Below are positions 31,367 through 39,545 of a DNA stretch of 39,545 nucleotides, in pieces. Each line of letters starts with the position of its first letter. Within the stretch, counting starts at the first letter, position 1. The position numbers were made by a program, and so were the translations under genes. A model generated the notes under the pieces. The model was not told where the DNA came from. It saw only the letters and a program-made list of their open reading frames with translations, and searched no databases. This DNA is from Oscillospiraceae bacterium (GTDB lineage: Bacteria > Bacillota > Clostridia > UBA1212 > UBA1255), in the NCBI GenBank assembly GCA_015069165.1, contig SVJD01000018.1:1-39545 (forward strand), read 5' to 3'.

Positions 31367-32638
31367 TTACAAGTTATCTGCAATTATGCGGCACTCCATA
31401 TAATAACGCTTTTCACAAGCCTCGCCCATTGAGAAAGTTTTACGAGGCAAAGCTCCTTTTTCGGCAACAGTCGGGAACAAATCGTTCTTGTCCATAGAAG
31501 AAAGGAAGAAACCGATATTGTTTTCCTGCGCAGAAAGCTCTTTTAAAGAATCTTCGCCGTGAATATAGTCGATTTTTACATTTTCATTATCTGCAACATA
31601 ACGGTCAAGAATCTGTTGCAGAGCACCTACCGCAAGCATATGAGAGGCTTTCGGAATGCAGAGCTTGCCTTGCTTTTCTTTTGTTATGTACGGAATTACG
31701 TGAGAGTCCGGCATTTCACAGTCTGTTGAACAACCGTTTTCTTTAAAATAGGAAAGAATTTTTGAAGAATCAATATTGAAAACAACTCTGTGTATAGGCT
31801 CGAAAATAATTCCGGCATCGTGGAGATTTACAATTTCTACCATAGCGTATCGTGCATTTTCACAAGGTAAATTTAATTTTTTTAATTCCTCATAATGGCA
31901 CTTTGCAGAAGCAAGAGAGTGATTTCCGTCACCTACAGCAAAAAGGAATCCGTCGGATTTTTCGTTTAAAGCTTCGATGGAAGAAAAAATGCTGTCAAAG
32001 GCATCGGGAGCTGTTTCTTGGTTTATGAGATAACCTTCTATAAAGCCGCCGTTTTTCATAAGCTCTGTGCTGTAAAGCGGTGAAGCATTTTCAAGCATTT
32101 TAACCGCCGGCTCTATAACTGTTTTTTGCGGGTCGTCAATAAGAATCATGATGTGCGGCATTTCAAGAATCGCGTTTTTTCGAACTTTCATGCGAGGCGG
32201 AATTCTTTCTGTTACAGTACCTTCCGTTGCTCTGATGGGCGCTTTTGCACCTTTATGAAAATCGTATTGTTCAAGGTCAAGAGCTGCCACAAGTCCCGTG
32301 CGAACGGGAGAATACGGTGTGCTTCGCTTTGTGAGAATGAAAGATTGAGGATATTTTGTAAAAAGTCCGGAATCAACATAATCTTTCATGTTTTGGTTGA
32401 TTTTTTTTATAAGGGAGTCAACATTTTCGTTTTCGAGATATATTTCGGGAAGCATAAGGTTATATGTCGAAGGCGAATTTTCGACAATAGTCTTAACATC
32501 ATTCCAATATTCAGGCTCCGATGTGTACTGGTCGCAAGCAACAGTTGCCCATTTATACATATTAACTGAATTTTTCGGCAATAATACATCGGGAGCAATA
32601 AGTCCGATGTTTTTGAATGTTGAATCCGTATTGGACAT
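31367..32638 (-). CDS. DUF1015-family protein (423 aa)
   Basis: Conserved blocks of the DUF1015/COG4198 family are present: KNIGLIAPDVLLP, WATVACDQYTSEPEYW, GLVAALDLEQYDF, PIRATEGTVTERIPPRM, LFAVGDGNHSLASAK, ARYAMVEIVNLHD, IFEPIHRVVF and a C-terminal VDYIHGEDSL-like segment. The HxxDGNHS-like motif GDGNHS suggests metal or nucleotide chemistry; some related proteins act as serine kinases, but this one cannot be assigned. It is soluble and of usual length. The ATG at 32638 follows GAGGAG; the in-frame GTG at 32647 lies within that site. It is a single gene, divergent from the PRC-barrel gene. Confidence 0.8.
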   Translation of the reverse strand: MSNTDSTFKNIGLIAPDVLLPKNSVNMYKWATVACDQYTSEPEYWNDVKTIVENSPSTYNLMLPEIYLENENVDSLIKKINQNMKDYVDSGLFTKYPQSFILTKRSTPYSPVRTGLVAALDLEQYDFHKGAKAPIRATEGTVTERIPPRMKVRKNAILEMPHIMILIDDPQKTVIEPAVKMLENASPLYSTELMKNGGFIEGYLINQETAPDAFDSIFSSIEALNEKSDGFLFAVGDGNHSLASAKCHYEELKKLNLPCENARYAMVEIVNLHDAGIIFEPIHRVVFNIDSSKILSYFKENGCSTDCEMPDSHVIPYITKEKQGKLCIPKASHMLAVGALQQILDRYVADNENVKIDYIHGEDSLKELSAQENNIGFFLSSMDKNDLFPTVAEKGALPRKTFSMGEACEKRYYMECRIIADNL

Positions 32639-32730
32639 TAAAAACACTCCTCATTAAATTAATAAGTATATTTAAACATTTTTTTGCAAAATATACAATA
32701 GCTAATTAGGCAAGATATCAGGTGGAAAAT

Positions 32731-33222
32731 ATGATTCGTATACAAGAATGTAAAGGTGTGCCGGTGGTATGCCTTAAAGACGAAGGCAGATTGGGTTTTA
32801 TAGCAAATCCGCTTTATGATAAAGAAAGTAATATAAAAGGTTTTTTGCTTGAGAGTGAAAATGGCTTTACAGGTAAATTTCGTAAAAGATATATTGCTTT
32901 GGAAGATATTCTTAAGCTTAATGACACCGTATGTGTGGTGTACAGCAAAGATTCCGTACGCAAATACGAAAACAAAAAATCTCTGACAACACAGAATGCT
33001 CTTGAACAAGTAATGGGGCAAGGTGTTTTATCGAAAACAGGTAAAAATATCGGTGTTGTGCACGATATGATTTTTGATATAGAAACAGGTGCTTTGGAAG
33101 GCTTTGAACTTTCAAAAGGCTTTATGAATGATATGTTCGAAGGCAGAAGAACAGTGTTTATGCGTGACGGAGTTGAATTTGGTGAAGAGTATATTATTGC
33201 AAGGGGTGAGGACGATGAGTAA
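32731..33222 (+). CDS. PRC-barrel domain protein, two domains (163 aa)
   Basis: The first PRC barrel (about 1-75) contains VPVVCLKDEGRLGFIANPLY and IKGFLLESENGF. The second (about 85-160) contains GQGVLSKTGKNIGVVHDMIF and IETGALEGFELSKGF. PRC barrels occur in RNA-processing factors and photosynthetic reaction centres; this pair is of unknown role in Firmicutes. The ATG at 32731 has AGGTGG 7 bases upstream; the in-frame GTG at 32722 is within that site. It overlaps the next small gene by 8 bases (ATGAGTAA) and starts an apparent unit with it and the AI-2E-type permease, perhaps including enolase. Confidence 0.75.
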   Translation: MIRIQECKGVPVVCLKDEGRLGFIANPLYDKESNIKGFLLESENGFTGKFRKRYIALEDILKLNDTVCVVYSKDSVRKYENKKSLTTQNALEQVMGQGVLSKTGKNIGVVHDMIFDIETGALEGFELSKGFMNDMFEGRRTVFMRDGVEFGEEYIIARGEDDE

Positions 33223-33382
33223 CAAATTGGTAAGTGCAGTAGTTAAAGGAATGCTTATAGGTGCTGTAGTCGGCGGAAGCACGGCATATATTGCAGGCAT
33301 GGATTTGACTTGCAAATGCAGACAGATGAAGAAAAAAGCAACCTCGGCGTGTAAAAGCGTTTGTAAGTTGATGTTTAGCTGA
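33215..33382 (+). CDS. Small YtxH-like protein with N-terminal membrane helix and Cys-containing tail (55 aa)
   Basis: The protein begins MSNKLVSAVVKGMLIGAVVG and continues GSTAYIAGMDLTCKCRQMKK, ending in KKATSACKSVCKLMFS. A glycine-rich hydrophobic segment (8-28) is followed by a basic tail with four cysteines in CKC and CKSVC arrangement. It resembles the YtxH/gas-vesicle-like small proteins often found in Firmicutes, but the match is weak and the function unknown. GGGGTGAG lies 5 bases before the ATG, which is embedded in the stop region of the PRC-barrel gene. The AI-2E-type gene starts 17 bases further on. Confidence 0.65.
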   Translation: MSNKLVSAVVKGMLIGAVVGGSTAYIAGMDLTCKCRQMKKKATSACKSVCKLMFS

Positions 33383-33399
33383 TAGTGCAAGGAGTTAAA

Positions 33400-34482
33400 A
33401 TGAAAAACGTCGGCGGTTTTTGGATTAGGATAATAAGGTTTCTTCCGGCAGTGCTTTTAGTGTTGGGGATTTTTTTATTCAGAAAAAAGCTATCCGGCGT
33501 TTTTATTACTGTTTTTGCGGCTGTGCTTACAGCATATATGCTTGACCCTTTGGTCGAATTCGTGCAAAAACACTTAAATTTTGCACGAAATAAGGCAAGA
33601 ATCAGAGCTATTCAAGTTGTGTTTATCTCATCTTTATTTGTAATCGGTGTGACGGCTACCTTTATTGTACCCATAGTAGTGGCAAATGTGACAGATATTT
33701 TAGAAAGTACAGATGAAATTATACCTAAGATAACATCGTATGTGGAAAGCAGTATCTCGGATGAACACGCAGGGGTGAAAAACAAGATACTTGAAATGAC
33801 TTCTGCTGCAGCGGAGAGTATTTCATTGAAAGTAGACGGAATTTCCTCCGGCGCAACATCGTTTTCTTTGTATGAAAAAGTTTCGGGTGCATTGGTGGGG
33901 ATTGTTACCGCGATAGTTCTGACTTATTATTTTTTGCGGGATAAAAAAACGATATTAAATGGGATTTTCGGTATTTTTCCCTATGAATGGCGTTCTCAAA
34001 TAACGGATTTTGCTGACGAATTGGCTATGATTTCTTCAAAATTTATACAAGGACAAGTGTTTGTTGCCGTGATTGTGGGAGCATTGGAAACTTTTGGCTT
34101 GTTTTTGCTGGGTATTCCGTACAGCTTGTTTTACGGAATAATAGGCGGGCTCTCAAATATGATTCCGTATTTCGGGCCGTTTATAGGTGCAATTTTACCT
34201 GTAATTACGGCACTTTTGATTTCACCTGCGAGAGCGCTTTGGGTGCTTGTTTTGTTCCTTCTTGTACAGCAAATCGACAATCATTTTATTTCGCCGAAAA
34301 TAATAGAAGGTAATTTGGGTATTCATCCGGCTACGGTAATTATAGTTATTTTTATAGGACAGGAACTTTTCGGAATTTGGGGGCTTGTTGCCGCAATTCC
34401 CGTCTATGCAGTTATAAAATGCATAGCGATAAGGATTTTTAAATTAGTTTATTTCAAAAATACACAGCGTATAGAAAGTTGA
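33400..34482 (+). CDS. AI-2E family (YtvI/PerM-type) membrane protein (360 aa)
   Basis: Eight or so membrane segments and family blocks are present: FITVFAAVLTAYMLDPLVEF, ALVGIVTAIVLTYYFLRDKK, FIQGQVFVAVIVGALETFGL, YGIIGGLSNMIPYFGPFIGA, VLFLLVQQIDNHFISPKI and LGIHPATVIIVIFIGQELFG. Members include the E. coli TqsA autoinducer exporter, YtvI of unknown role in sporulation and Na+/H+ antiporters, so the substrate cannot be assigned. AAGGAG precedes the ATG at 33400; the in-frame GTG at 33385 lies before that site. Enolase follows after 19 bases. Confidence 0.85.
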   Translation: MKNVGGFWIRIIRFLPAVLLVLGIFLFRKKLSGVFITVFAAVLTAYMLDPLVEFVQKHLNFARNKARIRAIQVVFISSLFVIGVTATFIVPIVVANVTDILESTDEIIPKITSYVESSISDEHAGVKNKILEMTSAAAESISLKVDGISSGATSFSLYEKVSGALVGIVTAIVLTYYFLRDKKTILNGIFGIFPYEWRSQITDFADELAMISSKFIQGQVFVAVIVGALETFGLFLLGIPYSLFYGIIGGLSNMIPYFGPFIGAILPVITALLISPARALWVLVLFLLVQQIDNHFISPKIIEGNLGIHPATVIIVIFIGQELFGIWGLVAAIPVYAVIKCIAIRIFKLVYFKNTQRIES

Positions 34483-34501
34483 ATTTTAGGAGGAGTCAGA
34501 T

Positions 34502-35758
34502 ATGTTTATTTGTGATTCAATTATAAAAAGTGTTAAAGGAAGAGAAATTTTGGATTCAAGAGGCAATCCTACAGTGGAAGCGGAAGTTTTATTAGCATCA
34601 GGAGAATCATTCCGCGGAATTGCACCGTCGGGAGCTTCTACAGGTGAATACGAGGCATTGGAACTAAGGGATAACAATCCTCAAAGATATTTCGGAAAAG
34701 GTGTTACAAATGCTGTAAAAAACATAAATAATGTTATTTCTGAACTTTTGTCGGGAATGAGCGTTTTGGATATATATAAAATTGATGAGGCAATGATAAA
34801 GTGTGACGGAACGAAAGAAAAGTCCAACTTGGGCGCAAATGCTGTATTGGCAGTGTCAATGGCTTGCGTATATGCAGGTGCGCGTGTATGCAGACAGCCT
34901 GTTTACAGATATATAGGAGGCTTTTCAGGAAGAAAAATGCCTGTTCCGATGCTGAATGTTATTAATGGCGGAGCACATGCTTCTAATAATATAGATATAC
35001 AAGAATTTATGCTCGTTCCCATGAACGCTCCGAGTTTTAAAGAAGCAATGCGCAGAAGCGTAGAAGTGTATAAAAAATTGCAGGAAATTATAAAGAAACA
35101 AGGAAATTCCGCCGCGGTGGGTGATGAGGGCGGTTTTGCGCCTGATTTAAAAGAAGACAGCGAAGCGATAGAGCTGATTTTAACTGCGGTAGAAGCCGCA
35201 GGGTATAAATGTCCCGATGATTTTATGATTTCCCTTGATGTTGCGGCAAGTGAGTGGATTGACGGAGATAGTTATGTTATGCCAAAACGAAATGTGAAGT
35301 TTTCCACGGGGGAGTTGATAAAGAATTGGGTAAATTTGTGCGCGAGATATCCGATTTTTTCAGTGGAGGATCCTTTGGGAGAAAACGATTGGAACGGTTG
35401 GCAAAAATTAACATCAGATCTCGAAGCGGTAGGTGTATACGCTGTTGTCGGAGATGATTTGTTTGTTACTAATTCTGAAAGACTCAGAAAAGGTATAAAA
35501 ATGAAGGCGGGAAATGCAATTTTAATAAAACCGAATCAAATAGGAACAGTAACTGAAACAGTGGATGCCATAAGATTCGCAAGGGCGAACGGCTTTAAAA
35601 CTATTGTATCTCACAGAAGCGGTGAAACTGAGGATACTTTTATAGCAGATCTTGCCGTGGGAATGAATTCGGGATTTATAAAAACCGGAGCTCCGTGCAG
35701 GGGAGAAAGAGTAGCAAAATTCAACAGATTGCTCAGAATTGAGGAAATGTTGTATTGA
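34502..35758 (+). CDS. eno: Enolase (418 aa)
   Basis: Enolase converts 2-phosphoglycerate to phosphoenolpyruvate in glycolysis. Residues seen are REILDSRGNPTVEAEV, loop APSGASTGEYEALELRD (41-57), H159 in NGGAHASNN, E209 in VGDEGGFAP, metal ligands D246 (SLDVAASE), E289 (SVEDPL) and D318-319 (VVGDDL), K343 (LIKPNQIGT), H371-R372-S373 (VSHRSGETEDTF) and K394 (FIKTGAP). All catalytic positions are intact. The C-terminal block reads GAPCRGERVAKFNRLLRIEE, with GE where many enolases have TD or SE; the effect should be small. GGAGGAG precedes the ATG. It is not next to other glycolytic genes here. Confidence 0.95.
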   Translation: MFICDSIIKSVKGREILDSRGNPTVEAEVLLASGESFRGIAPSGASTGEYEALELRDNNPQRYFGKGVTNAVKNINNVISELLSGMSVLDIYKIDEAMIKCDGTKEKSNLGANAVLAVSMACVYAGARVCRQPVYRYIGGFSGRKMPVPMLNVINGGAHASNNIDIQEFMLVPMNAPSFKEAMRRSVEVYKKLQEIIKKQGNSAAVGDEGGFAPDLKEDSEAIELILTAVEAAGYKCPDDFMISLDVAASEWIDGDSYVMPKRNVKFSTGELIKNWVNLCARYPIFSVEDPLGENDWNGWQKLTSDLEAVGVYAVVGDDLFVTNSERLRKGIKMKAGNAILIKPNQIGTVTETVDAIRFARANGFKTIVSHRSGETEDTFIADLAVGMNSGFIKTGAPCRGERVAKFNRLLRIEEMLY

Positions 35759-35783
35759 CAAAAGGGGTGTATAAGTTTAAAAT
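35755..35783 (+). promoter_or_regulatory. Promoter of the secreted-protein gene
   Basis: TTGACA (35755-35760) overlaps the eno stop codon; a 17-base spacer and TAAAAT (35778-35783) follow, about 50 bases before the gene. Confidence 0.7.
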
Positions 35784-35834
35784 TAGGATAATTGTTTAGG
35801 GTTATACCATTCATAAATATAAGGAGGAATAAAA

Positions 35835-38603
35835 ATGGGAATGAGGACAAATCATTCTAAACGCGTTATAAGTGTTATTCTCGCATTAAGTATAGTTATA
35901 TCTATGATGTCCGGCTTTGGATTTACTTCGGTAAGTGCAGCCGAGGCAGTATCGGTGTCAACTTGGAGTGCGCTTAAATCTGCGTTGGAGAGTACTTCGG
36001 ATGTTGATATTACGGTAACTGATAACATTGAGTTTACAGCCTCGGATGCAAGCACAGCTACGAGCAATTGTATTAGTATAACCGGAGGAAAGAAGACTTT
36101 AAACCTTAATGGTAAAGGTGTATCTTTTATGGTTGATACTTTTGAACTTATGGAGGTTTCCGGCGTTCCAAAGAGCGTTATTACTCTTTCCGGCAGCGCA
36201 AAGCTCTATGTTACGGACAGTGTAGGTAACGGAATACTTGAATATGTAGCTTATGATTCCGATTACTTTGCTTTTACTGCCCCCAAAGAGAGCGGTGGCT
36301 TGATTTCGGTAAGCGGCACAGCTTTATTGAATGTGAAAAATTCAATTTTAAATAATGCGGCAATCGGACCTTGTGTTAATGTAACGGGTGACTTGCCGAT
36401 AGTAACACTTGATGGGGCAACACTTACAACAGGTTCAAGCCTTTATTCATGGTCAGGCGGTTTTGCTTTATCTGTAAGTGAATCTGTAAATATGCCTACA
36501 ATTAATCTTTTGAACAAAACAAAGTTGCTTTGTTCAGGTGTTAACGCAATTCAATCATTGTACTCGAAAGGTAGCGGTGCAATGTACATAGGAAATAATC
36601 AGGCAGCTGTTAATGTTGCTTCTGCTGTTTTCGTAGGTACTGTTCAGGCAAGAGTTGCTTCCGCATCTGCAAACAAAATTCCTTTTATGGGTGTTGCAAC
36701 ACATTCTGTTAAAGTTGATGAATTAGCTAAAACAACAGACGCTTCTTATTTGACAGGGCCTGAATCGTATGAGCTTACATCAGGTTCGGGTTACTTTATG
36801 GTAATTACTGACAATAACGGTAACTACCAAACTATTACTACAGAGGTTACCCATTTGACAGATCCCGATGCCGGTAATACTTATGATTCTATAGCAAACG
36901 CTTTTGACAGTGCTAACGGCTTGACAAGTGACGGATATATATATAATTTTAATTCTGATGTTGCAGGTACAAATCTTGTTTCCGGTACGACTTATTTCAA
37001 AGATAAGTTTTCTGCAAATGTGGCAGGAACAGGTGCAAGTTTTTCAGTTACAGATGATTTGGCGGCGAAGATGAACGGATTTGCCCAGTTCTATACGGAC
37101 ACGAGATGGTCTTGCGCCGGTGAGATATCTTTTGATTTGAAAATGGGACCCAATGCAATAAATGACTTTGCCGGATTTTATATTAAGTACGGCGATGAAA
37201 TAGTTTCCGGTACTTCAAAGAACAGTGTCTTCTTTGCTAACGACGGTGTAAGAGGCGACAGTGCAAACAGTACAACGGGAACAACAGGTATCGGTTTTTC
37301 ATTCAGAACCATAAACGGTACAGACTGCATTGAAATATTTGTTAAGTATCTTGACAGCACAGGTGCGCTTTCTGTAAGCAGTCAATACTTCTACGATGTA
37401 GTTGATAATCTTGAAGTTTTCAACAATTACAAAGTAATAGATGACGGAGAAGGAACAGTTGAGTTGTATGCAAACGGTAACCTCTTTGCTGAGATAGTTT
37501 GCTCTGATGCAAAAGTTCCTACAGTTAATACTGCTTATAAGGAAACATATTACAGCACAGCTAAGATTCTTGACGGCAAAGGTGCAACACTTGCTACTGT
37601 ATCAAATGCCCTCGTTTCTACTGAATCTGCTTTGGCGTTCGGTACAAGAAATGAGATTATTGAAATTGATAATATAGAGATTTTAAGCAACGATTTAGGT
37701 GCACTTAAGATAAACGGAGGAATGTTGTATCTTGCAAATGCCATAGATGCGATATTGCTTGTAAGAAAAGATTCTTTTGACTCTGCAGGATTTACAAATC
37801 CGATTGTTAAAGCAGAATTTGATGGTGTAACATATGAATTGTTACCTAATATTTCTTCTGTCGACAGCAAAGAATATTACGCTTTTACATTTAAAAATGT
37901 GCCTATACAAAGAATGAATGATAATATTTCTGCAATTCTGTATGCGGAAAAGGACGGAGAAGTATGTGAGAGTAAAAGTTATGAATTCAGTGTTGCAAGT
38001 TATGCGTATGAGCAATTAAGAACAACAACTGATTCCAAATTAAAAACGTTGCTTGTTGATTTGCTTAATTACGGTTCTTATGCACAGCTTTATACTAAGT
38101 ATAACAGCCAAAATCTTGTTAATGCAGCTTTGACAACAGAGGAAGCGGCTTGGGGAACACAGGAATTGAGAGAATTGGTTAATTCCGAATTTAAACCGAG
38201 TTCTGTCGGCGATGCAGTGTGGACACGAATCGGCTTGATTATAGAAAGTAAAGTTGACATTATGGGATATTTCAGCATACCCACATCAATGACAGGCGTA
38301 ACTGTAAGAGCGACTGACTCAGATGGCAACTTGATTAGTGTAATCAGAGATTTCGAAGAAACTCAAGGAGCTAACGGTATGAAAAATATGAGTTTTGTTT
38401 TCGATAAATTGACGGCGAAAAACATGAGTGATGTTGTAGGATTTACTGTTTATAATTCACAGGGAGTAAATATAAGCGGACAATATTTATTCAGTATAGA
38501 ATCTGCTGCACAGAAAAACCAAAACTCTACAAATGCGGAGCTTGCTGATTTCTTAAAAGCAATGATGATGTACGGTGATTCTGCTCGCGCTTATGAGGGA
38601 TAA
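35835..38603 (+). CDS. Large secreted protein of unknown function (922 aa)
   Basis: A signal peptide is clear (basic RTNHSKR, hydrophobic VISVILALSIVISMM, cleavage near SVSA-A, residues 35-36). Residues 40-290 are rich in short beta repeats (WSALKSALESTSDVDITVTD, TLNLNGKGVSFMV, SGTALLNVKNSILNN), suggesting a right-handed parallel beta-helix such as in pectate-lyase-like proteins. Residues 350-610 look like a jelly-roll binding module. The C-terminal part (about 665-920) has an Ig-like stretch and the text KLKTLLVDLLNYGSYAQLYT followed by YNSQNLVNAAL, a module I have seen at the end of secreted proteins of gut Clostridia. No LPxTG, dockerin, lipobox or S-layer motif was found. It may bind polysaccharide; the role is unknown. 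AAGGAGG precedes the ATG. Confidence 0.7.
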   Translation: MGMRTNHSKRVISVILALSIVISMMSGFGFTSVSAAEAVSVSTWSALKSALESTSDVDITVTDNIEFTASDASTATSNCISITGGKKTLNLNGKGVSFMVDTFELMEVSGVPKSVITLSGSAKLYVTDSVGNGILEYVAYDSDYFAFTAPKESGGLISVSGTALLNVKNSILNNAAIGPCVNVTGDLPIVTLDGATLTTGSSLYSWSGGFALSVSESVNMPTINLLNKTKLLCSGVNAIQSLYSKGSGAMYIGNNQAAVNVASAVFVGTVQARVASASANKIPFMGVATHSVKVDELAKTTDASYLTGPESYELTSGSGYFMVITDNNGNYQTITTEVTHLTDPDAGNTYDSIANAFDSANGLTSDGYIYNFNSDVAGTNLVSGTTYFKDKFSANVAGTGASFSVTDDLAAKMNGFAQFYTDTRWSCAGEISFDLKMGPNAINDFAGFYIKYGDEIVSGTSKNSVFFANDGVRGDSANSTTGTTGIGFSFRTINGTDCIEIFVKYLDSTGALSVSSQYFYDVVDNLEVFNNYKVIDDGEGTVELYANGNLFAEIVCSDAKVPTVNTAYKETYYSTAKILDGKGATLATVSNALVSTESALAFGTRNEIIEIDNIEILSNDLGALKINGGMLYLANAIDAILLVRKDSFDSAGFTNPIVKAEFDGVTYELLPNISSVDSKEYYAFTFKNVPIQRMNDNISAILYAEKDGEVCESKSYEFSVASYAYEQLRTTTDSKLKTLLVDLLNYGSYAQLYTKYNSQNLVNAALTTEEAAWGTQELRELVNSEFKPSSVGDAVWTRIGLIIESKVDIMGYFSIPTSMTGVTVRATDSDGNLISVIRDFEETQGANGMKNMSFVFDKLTAKNMSDVVGFTVYNSQGVNISGQYLFSIESAAQKNQNSTNAELADFLKAMMMYGDSARAYEG

Positions 38604-38622
38604 TTAAATGGCATAACAAACG

Positions 38623-38660
38623 AAGTATGGATTTGCTTTTTGCAAATTCATACTTTTTTT
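38623..38660 (+). terminator. Terminator after the secreted-protein gene
   Basis: AAGTATGGATTTGC (38623-38636) pairs with GCAAATTCATACTT (38642-38655), with one G-U pair and a 5-base loop; a T-run follows. Confidence 0.9.
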
Positions 38661-38676
38661 ATTTTGGGAAAAAGTG

Positions 38677-38706
38677 TTGACATAGATGATAGGTCTGTGA
38701 TATTAT
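38677..38706 (+). promoter_or_regulatory. infC operon promoter
   Basis: TTGACA (38677-38682), 18-base spacer, TATTAT (38701-38706). Confidence 0.7.
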
Positions 38707-38712
38707 ATTCGA

Positions 38713-38856
38713 GCGTTAAGAGGAAGTAGTTCGCTTCACACCTTGGCCGACAGTAAGTCAGCGGGTATCACGCATATAAATTTGTAGCAAGAAATTTGTT
38801 ATGGAATTATGTTGTGAAAGGTGTGGCGAATCGGTAACTCGGTTCGCTGTTTTTAT
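38713..38856 (+). ncRNA. Ribosomal protein L20 leader (attenuator of infC-rpmI-rplT)
   Basis: The leader contains CACACCTTGGCCGACAGTAA and a later AAGGTGTGGCGAA. TTCGC plus CACACCTT (38730-38744) can pair with AAGGTGTG plus GCGAA (38818-38830) to form the antiterminator. The same GCGAA (38826-38830) instead pairs with TTCGC (38843-38847) to make a terminator followed by TTTTT at 38850-38854. This is the known autoregulatory layout of Firmicutes, where excess L20 binds the leader and causes termination. The genes downstream, infC and rpmI, are the expected ones; rplT lies beyond the window edge. Confidence 0.8.
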
Positions 38857-38876
38857 TTTATTTGGAGGTGTCGATT

Positions 38877-39386
38877 ATTAACAAGGGCGACTTGATGGTA
38901 AATGAAGAAATCAAAGAAGCTGAGGTAAGGTTGATTGATGAAGAAGGAACTTTAATAGGACTTATGTCATCAAATGAAGCGCTTCAGATTGCATATCAAA
39001 AAAATCTTGATTTGGTTATGATTGCTCCTACGGCAAAACCGCCGGTTTGCAAGATTATGGACTATAATAAATATGTTTTTGATATGGCTAAAAAAGAGCG
39101 TGAAAACCGTAAAAATCAAAAAGTAGTCAACATTAAGGAAGTAAGATTGGGACTCGGTATCGGAGAACATGATTTTCAGGTAAAAGTAAGAGGCGCAGTT
39201 AAGTTTCTTCAAGATGGTGACAAAGTAAAGGTTACAGTGCGTTTCGGCGGCAGAGAAATGAATCATACCGCAGACGGCGAAGTTTTAATTAACAGATTTG
39301 CAGAAGCTGTAAGCGAGTACGGTGCAATGGAGAAAAAACCTAAACTCGAAGGAAAAAGAATGTCAGTTATTATCAACGCTAAATAA
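38877..39386 (+). CDS. infC: Translation initiation factor IF-3, probable AUU start (169 aa)
   Basis: IF-3 binds the 30S subunit and checks start-codon selection. The two domains and linker are clear: LMVNEEIKEAEVRLIDEEG, IAPTAKPPVCKIMDYNKYVF, the Lys-rich linker KKERENRKNQKVVNIKEVRL, GIGEHDFQVKVRGAVKFLQDG as the C-domain start, and VKVTVRFGGREM. No ATG sits at a proper distance from GGAGGTG (38864-38870). The codon at 38877 is ATT (AUU), 6 bases downstream, and infC genes classically start with AUU so that IF-3 can repress itself. The preceding ATT at 38874 is an alternative. A TTG at 38862 is inside the ribosome site. Confidence 0.92.
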   Translation: MNKGDLMVNEEIKEAEVRLIDEEGTLIGLMSSNEALQIAYQKNLDLVMIAPTAKPPVCKIMDYNKYVFDMAKKERENRKNQKVVNIKEVRLGLGIGEHDFQVKVRGAVKFLQDGDKVKVTVRFGGREMNHTADGEVLINRFAEAVSEYGAMEKKPKLEGKRMSVIINAK

Positions 39387-39430
39387 TTAACACAAAAGTT
39401 ACGCAACAAAAGAAAGGAAAGGGATTTATA

Positions 39431-39545
39431 ATGCCTAAAGTAAAGACACACAGTGCTTCTAAAAAAAGATTCAGAATCAGTGCAACAGGCAAGGTTAAAA
39501 TGAGCCATGCTTGCAGAAGACACAGACTCGTAAGTAAACCCAGAA
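39431..39545 (+). CDS. rpmI: 50S ribosomal protein L35, N-terminal part (cut by window edge)
   Basis: The frame starts MPKVKTHSASKKRFRISATG and continues KVKMSHACRRHRLVSKPR to the end of the window, 38 of the usual 64-66 residues. The KxKTHSxxxKRFRxTxTGK pattern is diagnostic of L35, a basic protein of the large ribosomal subunit. GAAAGGAAAGGG precedes the ATG. It lies 44 bases after infC in the standard infC-rpmI-rplT operon. Confidence 0.97.
   Translation, partial: MPKVKTHSASKKRFRISATGKVKMSHACRRHRLVSKPR

Noticed and set aside
1-39545. tRNA, rRNA, integrase, transposase or phage structural genes
   Set aside because: None was recognised on either strand by eye; a tRNAscan or profile search would be needed to exclude a tRNA with certainty.

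Overview
The window is low-GC DNA with strong Shine-Dalgarno sites and sigma-A type promoters. Its gene content points to a spore-forming, anaerobic member of the Clostridia, probably a gut Oscillospiraceae/Ruminococcaceae relative. The evidence is a spoIIGA-sigE-sigG sporulation cluster, a CotJC-type manganese catalase, YlmC-like PRC-barrel proteins, the three [FeFe]-hydrogenase maturases, rubredoxin, and a Firmicutes L20 leader in front of infC-rpmI. Taxonomy is inferred from this content only.

Layout. (1) 1-3050: a leftward operon encodes a membrane protein with two Rossmann/RCK-like domains and a RyR-like domain, then a free 93-residue RyR protein, then a TIR protein cut by the window edge. 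A divergent Phd/RelE-type toxin-antitoxin pair follows, so this looks like a small defence island. (2) 3100-6060: Dabb protein, membrane protein, Mn-catalase, a roughly 680-base gene-free stretch with diverged palindromic repeats, thioredoxin and a 51-residue rubredoxin. (3) 6088-11143: an MFS transporter fused in one frame to a GH2 glycosidase, a C-terminally truncated MocR regulator and a pyridoxal kinase. (4) 11154-15345: hydE-hydG-hydF plus a TM1266-type small protein, leftward, behind a leader that carries a terminator and a competing antiterminator segment. (5) 15422-21818: Ca-type P-ATPase, then ftsQ/divIB, sbp, ftsA and ftsZ. (6) 21846-28412: a more AT-rich accessory segment with a class II Fic protein, an XRE repressor facing two transglutaminase-like lipoproteins through overlapping divergent promoters, and an AMP-forming acyl-CoA synthetase relative. 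(7) 28450-31263: ylmC-like gene (leftward), spoIIGA, sigE, and sigG inverted so that its stop codon overlaps that of sigE. (8) 31367-38603: DUF1015 protein, PRC-barrel protein, small Cys-containing protein, AI-2E family permease, enolase and a 922-residue secreted protein. (9) 38623-39545: L20 leader, infC with a probable AUU start, and the start of rpmI.

The candidates most worth a second look are the RCK-RyR/RyR/TIR operon, the hydE attenuator of unrecognised class, the transporter-glycosidase fusion, and the paired lipoproteins of which one has lost the transglutaminase cysteine. Functions are assigned from motif recognition by eye; no database search was run.
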